From CAG-791 sp003447895 (GTDB lineage Bacteria > Bacillota > Clostridia > Lachnospirales > Lachnospiraceae), in contig CAMOMX010000022.1 of assembly GCA_946620035.1 (NCBI GenBank), positions 1 through 27,853 of the forward strand: a stretch of 27,853 bases of DNA. Reading direction: 5' to 3'. The translations under genes were made by a program, and so were the position numbers. Positions 15,194-21,883 of the stretch are shown here, piece by piece. Numbering within the stretch: the stretch's first letter is position 1; each line of letters opens with the position of its first letter. Under the pieces are notes generated by a model. That model searched no databases and was not told where the DNA came from. It worked only from the letters and a program-made list of their open reading frames with translations.

Positions 15194-15967
15194 TCACCGG
15201 CGGACCGCGTCCTTCATCGACCTGACATAGGCTCCGACATGCGGCGCGGCCTCTCTGCCGTACTTCTCGAGAATCCTGATAATGGCGGAACCCACGATTG
15301 CTCCGTCGGAGAGCGCCGCCATTCGGGCCGCCTGCTCCGGCGTCGAGATTCCGAAGCCGATGGCGCAGGGAAGATCTGTGCTCTCCCGGACGACCTTGAC
15401 GATGGAGGCAAGATCCGTTGTGATCTCGCTCCGCGTTCCGGTGACGCCAAGGCTCGAGACGATGTAGAGAAAGCCCTCGGCCTCCGAGGCGATCATGGAG
15501 ATCCGCTTTTCGGAAGTGGGCGCGATCAGAGAGATCAGGTCTACGCCGCACTCGCGGCAAATCGGGAGAAACTCCTCTTTCTCCTCAAACGGAAGATCCG
15601 GAAGGATCAGTCCGTCGATCCCGATCTCCCGGCAGGTCCGGATAAATTTCTCCGCCCCATATGAGAATACCACATTGGCGTAGGTCATGAAAACCATCGG
15701 CACTGTGACATCCGTCCGAAGTTCCCTCACCAGGTCAAAAATCTGATCCGTCCTGACGCCTCCCGACAGCGCGCGAAGGTTCGCCGCCTGGATCGTCGGT
15801 CCCTCCGCCGTGGGATCCGAGAAGGGAATGCCCAGTTCGATGAGGTCCGCGCCGTTCGCGGCTGCCGCTCTGACTACCGCTGCCGTCGTCGCAAGATCCG
15901 GATCTCCGCAGGTGATAAAAGGAATAAATGCTTTTCCGTTTTCAAAGGCTTTGTGAATCCTACTCAT
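15194..15967 (-). CDS. trpA: Tryptophan synthase alpha subunit
   Basis: TrpA cleaves indole-3-glycerol phosphate to indole and glyceraldehyde 3-phosphate and channels indole to TrpB. The 257-residue product is a complete TIM barrel with FIPFITCGDPD near 14-24 and the active-site segment LIELGIPFSDPTAEGP at 42-57. Glu44 matches the catalytic Glu49 of the E. coli enzyme. The position of catalytic Asp60 is taken by Glu55, a conservative change. The start at 15967 lies inside the end of trpB (8-base overlap), with GGAGG six bases upstream, so the two are translationally coupled. An upstream in-frame ATG inside trpB is rejected. Confidence 0.96.
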   Translation of the reverse strand: MSRIHKAFENGKAFIPFITCGDPDLATTAAVVRAAAANGADLIELGIPFSDPTAEGPTIQAANLRALSGGVRTDQIFDLVRELRTDVTVPMVFMTYANVVFSYGAEKFIRTCREIGIDGLILPDLPFEEKEEFLPICRECGVDLISLIAPTSEKRISMIASEAEGFLYIVSSLGVTGTRSEITTDLASIVKVVRESTDLPCAIGFGISTPEQAARMAALSDGAIVGSAIIRILEKYGREAAPHVGAYVRSMKDAVRR

Positions 15968-17144
15968 GGAGGTCCTCCCCTCTGTAGCGGGCGATCGCCG
16001 CGCAGTCCTTGTCTCCGCGACCGGAGATCGTGATGACAATGATCTGATCCTTGGACATAGTCGGGGCGATCTTCATGGCGTGGGCAACCGCGTGGGCCGA
16101 CTCGATCGCGGGGATGATCCCCTCTGTCCGGGAGAGAAATTCGAAGGCGTTTACTGCTTCTTCGTCCGTGACCGGCACATATTCCGCCCTTCCTATATCG
16201 TGAAGATAGGCGTGCTCAGGGCCGACGCCCGGATAATCGAGTCCCGCCGAGATGGAATAGACCGGGGCGATCTGCCCGTCCTCGTCCTGGCAGAAGTAAG
16301 ATTTCATGCCGTGGAAGATGCCGAGCCTTCCGGTGGCGATCGTCGCGGCCGTCTCAAAGGTGTCGACGCCTCTTCCGGCCGCCTCGCAGCCGATCAGCCT
16401 CACGCCTTCGTCCTCAATAAAGTGGTAGAAGCTTCCGATCGCGTTGGATCCGCCGCCGACGCAGGCGATGACCGCGTCCGGAAGTCGACCCTCTTTTTCC
16501 AGGATCTGCTCTTTGATCTCCCTGGAGATCACCGCCTGGAAATCCCGAACGATCGTCGGGAACGGGTGAGGCCCCATGACCGAGCCCAGGCAGTAATGGG
16601 TATCGCTGATCCTGGAGGTCCACTCGCGCATCGCCTCGGAGACGGCGTCCTTGAGCGTCGCGGTTCCCGACTTGACCGGAATGACCTGCGCTCCCAGAAG
16701 CCGCATCCTGTACACATTGAGCGCCTGGCGGATCGTGTCCTCTTCGCCCATGAAGACAACGCACTCCATGTCCATCAGGGCTGCCGCCGTCGCCGTCGCC
16801 ACGCCGTGCTGTCCGGCGCCGGTCTCCGCGATGAGGCGCGTCTTTCCCATTTTCTTTGCCAGAAGGGCCTGCCCGAGCACATTGTTGATCTTGTGCGCCC
16901 CGGTGTGGTTGAGGTCCTCCCGCTTTAAGTATATTTTGGCGCCGCCCAGCTCCCGCGTGAGCTTGGAGGCAAAATACAGCCTCGACGGGCGTCCCGCATA
17001 GTTGTTAAACAGCTCCTCCAGTTCCCGGTTAAAGGCCGTATCATTTTTGTAGGTATTGTACGCCTCTTCCAGTTCGATCACCGCGTTCATCAGTGTCTCG
17101 GGAATGTACTGCCCGCCGTGAATTCCAAATCTTCCTCTGCTCAT
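15960..17144 (-). CDS. trpB: Tryptophan synthase beta subunit
   Basis: TrpB is the PLP enzyme that joins indole and serine to make tryptophan. The 394-residue product begins RGRFGIHGGQYIPETL and includes GRPSRLYFA. HTGAHKINN holds the PLP Schiff-base Lys85, and the glycine-rich phosphate loop GGGSNAIG is present. The start at 17144 is set by GGAGG five bases upstream and by alignment to family N-termini; the open frame to 17357 overlaps trpF and is a shadow extension. It overlaps trpA by 8 bases. The sequence is of the ordinary TrpB1 type expected to pair with TrpA. Confidence 0.97.
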   Translation of the reverse strand: MSRGRFGIHGGQYIPETLMNAVIELEEAYNTYKNDTAFNRELEELFNNYAGRPSRLYFASKLTRELGGAKIYLKREDLNHTGAHKINNVLGQALLAKKMGKTRLIAETGAGQHGVATATAAALMDMECVVFMGEEDTIRQALNVYRMRLLGAQVIPVKSGTATLKDAVSEAMREWTSRISDTHYCLGSVMGPHPFPTIVRDFQAVISREIKEQILEKEGRLPDAVIACVGGGSNAIGSFYHFIEDEGVRLIGCEAAGRGVDTFETAATIATGRLGIFHGMKSYFCQDEDGQIAPVYSISAGLDYPGVGPEHAYLHDIGRAEYVPVTDEEAVNAFEFLSRTEGIIPAIESAHAVAHAMKIAPTMSKDQIIVITISGRGDKDCAAIARYRGEDLHE

Positions 17145-17178
17145 TGTTCCCTCCGTATCGAAGCGCCCAATTGATCTC

Positions 17179-17862
17179 TCACGCTTCCTTCCCTGCCGCG
17201 GCGCTCTGCGCGAAATCCCGCACCGCTCTGACCGCCGCCATGATCTTGTCCGGATCCTTGACCTTGTCCGTCTCCACGCCTGACGAAATATCCACAATTC
17301 CGGGGCCGAGCCTTCGAAGCGCATCCGGGAGATTGTCCGGCGTAAGCCCGCCCGCAAGAATGAACCCGCGTTTCGGAACGCCTCCCCGGGATCCGGTCAC
17401 AACGGACCAGTCAAATGCCTCTCCCGTCCCGTATCCGTTGTCCAAAAGCACCTCGTCCGCGGCACACTGCCGTGCCTTGTCGAGGTCCTCAGCGTCCCTG
17501 ACCTTAAAGGCCTTCCAGACTGTGAGCCCCGACTGCTCCTTGATCTTTTTGATATAGGCGTTGTCTTCCTGCCCGTGGAGCTGGATCACATCGAGCCCGA
17601 CAAGCTCCGCGACCTCCATTACTGTGTCCGCCGGCTGGTTGACGAAAACCCCGACCGCCCGGATTTCGGGCTTTAGCTGCTGCCTCAGGAGCCGGGCGGC
17701 AGCCGGTGTGACATTCCGGTGGCTTTTGGGGAAATTCAGGATAAAGCCCGCGTAGTCCGGCTGTGCCCTGTTGACATACGAGATGTCGCATTCCCTGAAC
17801 AGGCCGCAGATCTTGATTCCGGGTCCCGCGCTCCCGGCGTCTGTTGTGATTCTCCCGCTCAT
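17179..17862 (-). CDS. trpF: Phosphoribosylanthranilate isomerase
   Basis: TrpF carries out the Amadori rearrangement of phosphoribosylanthranilate to CdRP. The 227-residue product has IKICG with catalytic Cys19, GFVF-like strand AGFILNFPKSHRNV, VGVFVNQ, VIQLHGQED, LLDNGYGTG with the probable catalytic Asp, ILAGGLTPDN and VDISSGVE. The N-terminus is about 14 residues longer than in most TrpF proteins. AAAGGAGG ten bases before 17862 supports the start. It lies 46 bases after trpC and 34 before trpB. Confidence 0.95.
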   Translation of the reverse strand: MSGRITTDAGSAGPGIKICGLFRECDISYVNRAQPDYAGFILNFPKSHRNVTPAAARLLRQQLKPEIRAVGVFVNQPADTVMEVAELVGLDVIQLHGQEDNAYIKKIKEQSGLTVWKAFKVRDAEDLDKARQCAADEVLLDNGYGTGEAFDWSVVTGSRGGVPKRGFILAGGLTPDNLPDALRRLGPGIVDISSGVETDKVKDPDKIMAAVRAVRDFAQSAAAGKEA

Positions 17863-17908
17863 CCCACTGCTTCCTCCTTTGGTCCGGGAAAGCGCTTCCG
17901 CCTCCCGC

Positions 17909-18700
17909 TCATTCCGCTGCCGTCTCCCACATCGCTCTCAGGAAAGCGCCTTTGTCCTCTGCCCGCATCAGGGCCTCTCCCACGAGGATCGCGTCCGCCC
18001 CCGCCGAGCGGAGCGATGCCGCGTCTTCCGCTGTCTTTACGCCGCTCTCCGCGACAAACAGGACGTCGTCCGGGATCAGATCCCGAAGCCTGCCCGCGTT
18101 CCCAAGATCTACGGAGAAATCCCTGAGATTTCGGTTGTTGACGCCGATCATCCTTGCGCCTGCATGCACGGCAGCGGCAATTTCCGCCTGCTCGTGGGTT
18201 TCCACCAGGGCGGCCAGCCCCAGCTCTTCACATAGCTCGAGGAAGCTTCTGACGGTCTCCGTATCCAGGATCGCGCAGATCAGAAGGACACAGTCGGCGC
18301 CCATACACTTGGCCTGGTACAGCTGGTATTCATCCACCACGAAGTCCTTTCGGATCATAGGCGTCTTTACAAGCGCCCGTATGTCCCGGAAGATCTCGTC
18401 TGACCCCAGAAACCACTTGGGCTCTGTGAGACAGGAGATGGCATCCGCGCCGGACGCCTCATATGAAAGAGCCGCCGCTTTGTAGTCGAAGACCGGGTCG
18501 ATGAGTCCCTTGGAGGGCGACGCTTTTTTGACCTCGCAGATGATACTCAGGCCCGGTTTTCCGATTGCCTGATAAAACTTCTCTCCGCCTGCGCGGCCGC
18601 CCGCAAGAGCCATTTCCTTCATCTGTTCGGGACGGATCCTTTCCTTGTCCCTTGTTACGCGTACGCGGGCGTACTCTGCCAGCTGGTTCAGAATTGTCAT
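17909..18700 (-). CDS. trpC: Indole-3-glycerol phosphate synthase
   Basis: TrpC closes the indole ring, turning CdRP into indole-3-glycerol phosphate. The 263-residue barrel shows IICEVKKASPSKG (53-65, with the catalytic Glu and Lys), MIRKDFVVDEYQ, LVETHEQAE, IGVNNRNLRDF and FVAESGV, all at the expected spacing, and it is stand-alone (not fused to trpF). GAGGAG lies six bases before the start. The stop of trpD is only ten bases upstream. Confidence 0.97.
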   Translation of the reverse strand: MTILNQLAEYARVRVTRDKERIRPEQMKEMALAGGRAGGEKFYQAIGKPGLSIICEVKKASPSKGLIDPVFDYKAAALSYEASGADAISCLTEPKWFLGSDEIFRDIRALVKTPMIRKDFVVDEYQLYQAKCMGADCVLLICAILDTETVRSFLELCEELGLAALVETHEQAEIAAAVHAGARMIGVNNRNLRDFSVDLGNAGRLRDLIPDDVLFVAESGVKTAEDAASLRSAGADAILVGEALMRAEDKGAFLRAMWETAAE

Positions 18701-18710
18701 CTGCTTCTCC

Positions 18711-19736
18711 TCACTCCGGTCTGTTGCTCACTTCAATGAGCTTCTCCAGTGTCCTCATTGCGGCGCCTGAATCGATCAGCTCTGCCGCCAGGGCGATGCC
18801 GTCCTTCAGGCTCTCCGCCTTGCCGCCGATATAAAGGGCCGCGCCTGCGTTCATCAGGACCGCGTCTCTCTTGTGTCCCCTCTCTTCGCCCCGCAGGATC
18901 CTTCTTGTGATCTCCGCGTTCTCGGCGGGCGTTCCGCCCTTCAGGTCCTCCTTCGCGCATCGCTCGATGCCAAAATCCTCAGGCTTTATTACAGTAGAGC
19001 GGAACCATCCGTCTCGGATCTCACAGACCTTCGTGGGGGCACTCACGGAGATCTCGTCCAGCTTGTCCATTCCGTAGACGACCATCCCGCGCTTAATGCC
19101 CAGGTTTACGAGAACCTGCGCCAGGGGTTCCACAAGATAATCGTCATAGACACCCAGAAGCTGCATGGAGGGCGATCCCGGATTGGTCAGGGGGCCCAGA
19201 ATGTTGAACACAGTCCGAAATCCCAGTTCCCTGCGGATGGCGCCCACATATTTCATAGAGGTGTGGTATTTCTGCGCGAAGAAAAAGCACATGCCCACTT
19301 CCTCGAGAAGCTCCCGGCATCTGTCCGGGCTCTGGTTTATGTTCACGCCGAGTGCTTCGAGGCAGTCCGCCGTTCCGCTGTTGGAAGAAGCCGCCCGGTT
19401 TCCGTGCTTGGCCACCTTCATGCCGCCTGCCGCCGCGATCAGCGCCGACGTTGTCGAAATATTGAAACTCTGGGCGTTATCGCCGCCCGTCCCGACGATC
19501 TCGAAGAGCTCCATGTCCGTCTCCACCCTGGTCGCATGGTCTCTCATAGCGGCTGCGCAGCCTGCGATCTCCTCCGTAGTCTCTGCCCTTGCGCTCTTGG
19601 TCGACAGCGCCGCGAGAAATGCGGCATTCTGCGTGGCGGTGGTCTGCCCGCTCATGATTTCGTTCATCACGGTGTAGGCCTCCTTGAAGGTGAGGTCTCT
19701 CTTGCTTACGATCTTGACGATTGCTTCTTTGATCAT
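18711..19736 (-). CDS. trpD: Anthranilate phosphoribosyltransferase
   Basis: TrpD transfers phosphoribose from PRPP to anthranilate. The 341-residue product has the diagnostic EIVGTGGDNAQSFNIST, VAKHGNRAASSNSGTADCLE and NILGPLTNPG motifs. It has no fused TrpG glutaminase domain. The start at 19736 follows AAAGGAG by eight bases; the open frame to 19805 extends into the leader and is rejected. It is the first gene after the T-box leader, so trpE and trpG must be elsewhere, or anthranilate is obtained another way. Confidence 0.96.
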   Translation of the reverse strand: MIKEAIVKIVSKRDLTFKEAYTVMNEIMSGQTTATQNAAFLAALSTKSARAETTEEIAGCAAAMRDHATRVETDMELFEIVGTGGDNAQSFNISTTSALIAAAGGMKVAKHGNRAASSNSGTADCLEALGVNINQSPDRCRELLEEVGMCFFFAQKYHTSMKYVGAIRRELGFRTVFNILGPLTNPGSPSMQLLGVYDDYLVEPLAQVLVNLGIKRGMVVYGMDKLDEISVSAPTKVCEIRDGWFRSTVIKPEDFGIERCAKEDLKGGTPAENAEITRRILRGEERGHKRDAVLMNAGAALYIGGKAESLKDGIALAAELIDSGAAMRTLEKLIEVSNRPE

Positions 19737-19830
19737 GGTTTTGTCTCCTTTCCTATAGACCGGATAACTGCTGCACTCTCTGTCTGTCAGTAAAGGGACG
19801 CTCACTGTCGCGGCGTTCGCCTTATGTGTC

Positions 19831-19884
19831 CAATATGACTTTCAGGCATCTGTGAGCAAGCTCCCAATGCCTTCTGTCATATTG
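19831..19884 (-). promoter_or_regulatory. Stable hairpin between the T-box terminator and trpD
   Basis: CAATATGAC and GTCATATTG form a perfect 9-bp outer stem. Inside it AGGCAT pairs with ATGCCT, and GAGC with GCTC. It lies after the T-box terminator and about 95 bases before trpD. No T run follows, so it is not an obvious terminator. It could be a second control or mRNA-processing element. Confidence 0.55.
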
Positions 19885-19910
19885 TCCACGCATGGCTCAT
19901 TGCTACGCAC

Positions 19911-19949
19911 AAAAAAGTCCCTGACAGAAAGTAAATTTCTGTCAAGGAC
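19911..19949 (-). terminator. T-box leader terminator
   Basis: On the minus strand a 14-bp stem (19949-19936 with 19930-19917, one G·T pair) is followed by six T. Its 5' half includes the CGTCCTT-type sequence that would pair with the T-box to make the antiterminator, as required for a tRNA-controlled switch. Confidence 0.9.
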
Positions 19950-20258
19950 GAATAGATTCATTAAATCCGGGTTCCAACCACCCATCAGATTATAATGCCC
20001 GACACTATCCGCGGTGCCACCTTGCATTCACGGTCTCCCGTGCTCTTAGCAGGATACTGACATATCCCCGGCAGTTAACGTCTGCCTTCGACGTCGCAGA
20101 ATACTCGGAGCCCGGCCTTTGGCCGAAATCCCCTTTGACTGCGCCCTCGGAAGTCCATTCAGTGAAATGTCTCACGCTGCGATTCCACCATCCGCAGCTC
20201 TCTGGTGTGACAGGGAAGCCACCTACTTACTCTCCCTCAACGGTTTACTTATTTAATT
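19911..20258 (-). promoter_or_regulatory. tRNA-Trp T-box riboswitch leader of the trp operon
   Basis: The minus strand shows the full T-box layout. It begins with Stem I (AGGGAGAGTAAGTAG, then the GAGAGCTGCGG...GGTGGAATCGCAGC hairpin). The specifier region GAATGGACTTCCGAG follows, then the T-box AAGGTGGCACCGCGG at 20023-20009 and finally the terminator. The specifier codon is UGG (20157-20155), tryptophan. Uncharged tRNA-Trp should stabilise the antiterminator and allow transcription of trpDCFBA and probably amrS. A 61-codon open frame through the leader is not a gene. Confidence 0.95.
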
Positions 20259-20264
20259 TGCTAA

Positions 20265-20293
20265 AGTATTACACGATTTGACCCGCTTGTCAA
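20265..20293 (-). promoter_or_regulatory. Promoter of the trp operon
   Basis: On the minus strand a consensus -35 TTGACA (20293-20288) and AATACT (20270-20265) are separated by 17 bases. TG just upstream gives an extended -10. Transcription would begin near 20258, at the 5' edge of the T-box. Confidence 0.75.
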
Positions 20294-20389
20294 TCCCAAA
20301 ACATCGAACAAACGATAGTTTTTGTCCGCAATATCATTTAGTGGAGCTAATCCCCTTCCGCGAAAGATCCGGGCTCACATCCTGATGCC

Positions 20390-21778
20390 TCAGTAGTGTC
20401 TCACCACTTCAAACCTCTGGAGCTCCACCCGGTTGTCCCACTCCGCGATTCCGGCTTTGCTCTTTGCGATCGCGATCTGCTGCTCCACCGTGTCGACGCC
20501 GTCCAGGTCAGGCAGGAGGAGCCCCCGCTTTCTGCCTTTTGTCACGATCACGCCGTAGCGCTTTACGTCCAGTTCGGCGGGAGACTGAATCGGCTCCGCC
20601 TCTCCCAGAACATCCACATTGATCTCCAGCCAGGGGAGCTCGTCCGCCCGGATCTCGTCAAACCGGGGGTCCCTTGTGGCAGCGCTGATCGCGTTTTCGA
20701 TGATCTCCTTCGCCAGGCTGTCCTGCACGGCTGAGATCGTGCCGATGCACCCCCTCAGCTTTCCGTGCTCGTGGATCGATACGAAAGCGCCGGCCCGCCT
20801 CTCAGTCATCTCCGGGGGAAGATCCGCCGGAATCTGAGGCCTCTGCCGGTGCAGGATATAGCTCTCCACCGTCTTTCTCGCAAGCTGCACATAGGGGTCC
20901 TCCGCCGCTCTCGCCGCCGCCAGCTTGTCCGCCGCCGACGCCAGATAGTTCCGAAGGAACAGCCTGCTGTCATCCCTGCCGCCGGGATAGAAAGTGCAGA
21001 TCCCGTATCCGACGCCCGTCACATCTTCGTGAGAGAGCTTCGTCGCTTTCACGCTGAGGCCGTCGAAGGCGCCCGCCATGATCACGAAGGACCTGTGGCC
21101 ACATTCCGCCGCGCGGTCGCAGAAAGTCTCGTCGAAATCAAAGAGTTCTCCGAAGGAAGCCCGCGAACAGACGTCCATGATCCGCGCGTCATATTCGGGT
21201 CCCTCTTTGGCAAATCCGTAAGGCCCGTAGTCCTGAAGCTTGTGGGAGAGATCTCCGCTCGCCACGAACACGGCGCGCCTTCCGAGCTGCTCTGCCGCCT
21301 TCGCGATCATCTGTCCCAGCCTGTAGTGCTCTGTCAGGGGGAGTCCGGAGAGCCCAATGCGCACGATTTTGCCGCCCCCGTATCGGCGGCGGATGAAGTA
21401 GAGCGGAACCATGGTCCCGTGGTCCAGGCGCTTGTCCTTCTCGCCCATGACGCCCGCGGGAAAGCCCTCGCTGCGGGCCATGTCCGTGACCGCCGCGACG
21501 AGTTCACTGTCGTACTCCTCCGAAAAGCTCACCTGCGCCGCGCGAAAGCGCCCGAAATCGCCGCGAGCCCTCTTCCCCGGCGAGAGATGGAAGTAATCGG
21601 CGTACATGACCGAGTGCGGACTCGTGATGATGATCGTGTCGGGAGCAAGCGCCGCGATCTCCTCCGCGACCTGCTCGTAGGCCCTGGTTGTGGCCTCGAT
21701 CTGCTTCTCACTGCCGCGCCCGATCGCAGGGACGATCATCGGCGGGTGCGGCACCATAAAACCGGCTAGTATAGACAT
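20390..21778 (-). CDS. amrB: Fused AmmeMemoRadiSam proteins B and A (Memo-like + AMMECR1)
   Basis: The 462-residue product joins two members of the AmmeMemoRadiSam trio. Residues 1-265 are a Memo-like domain with the extradiol-dioxygenase (LigB) fold. Candidate metal-site residues are His11 in VPHPP, His55 in SPHS, His120 in LDHGTMVPLYF, His179 in SGDLSHK and Cys226 in CGHRSF. Residues about 295-462 are an AMMECR1 domain with FVSIHEHGKLRGCIGTI (Cys344) and the ATRDPRF helix. The function of the system is not established. The start at 21778 is chosen for GGAGGG upstream; an ATG four codons earlier overlaps that site. The gene lies 105 bases after the RyR-domain gene and directly upstream of the trp promoter. 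Its radical SAM partner is the last trp operon gene. Confidence 0.9.
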   Translation of the reverse strand: MSILAGFMVPHPPMIVPAIGRGSEKQIEATTRAYEQVAEEIAALAPDTIIITSPHSVMYADYFHLSPGKRARGDFGRFRAAQVSFSEEYDSELVAAVTDMARSEGFPAGVMGEKDKRLDHGTMVPLYFIRRRYGGGKIVRIGLSGLPLTEHYRLGQMIAKAAEQLGRRAVFVASGDLSHKLQDYGPYGFAKEGPEYDARIMDVCSRASFGELFDFDETFCDRAAECGHRSFVIMAGAFDGLSVKATKLSHEDVTGVGYGICTFYPGGRDDSRLFLRNYLASAADKLAAARAAEDPYVQLARKTVESYILHRQRPQIPADLPPEMTERRAGAFVSIHEHGKLRGCIGTISAVQDSLAKEIIENAISAATRDPRFDEIRADELPWLEINVDVLGEAEPIQSPAELDVKRYGVIVTKGRKRGLLLPDLDGVDTVEQQIAIAKSKAGIAEWDNRVELQRFEVVRHY

Positions 21779-21883
21779 TTTTCCCTCCATGTCGAAACAT
21801 TTTGCGCCGAGGCACGCAAGGAGATAGTCGCGAATGCGATTTCTCCGCTGCGATCTGCACTCAGGTGCGTAAGGCCCTGTGAA

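Noticed and set aside
19842..20027. 61-codon open frame before trpD as a leader peptide
   Set aside because: It overlaps the T-box and terminator, and the T-box explains tryptophan control without a leader peptide.
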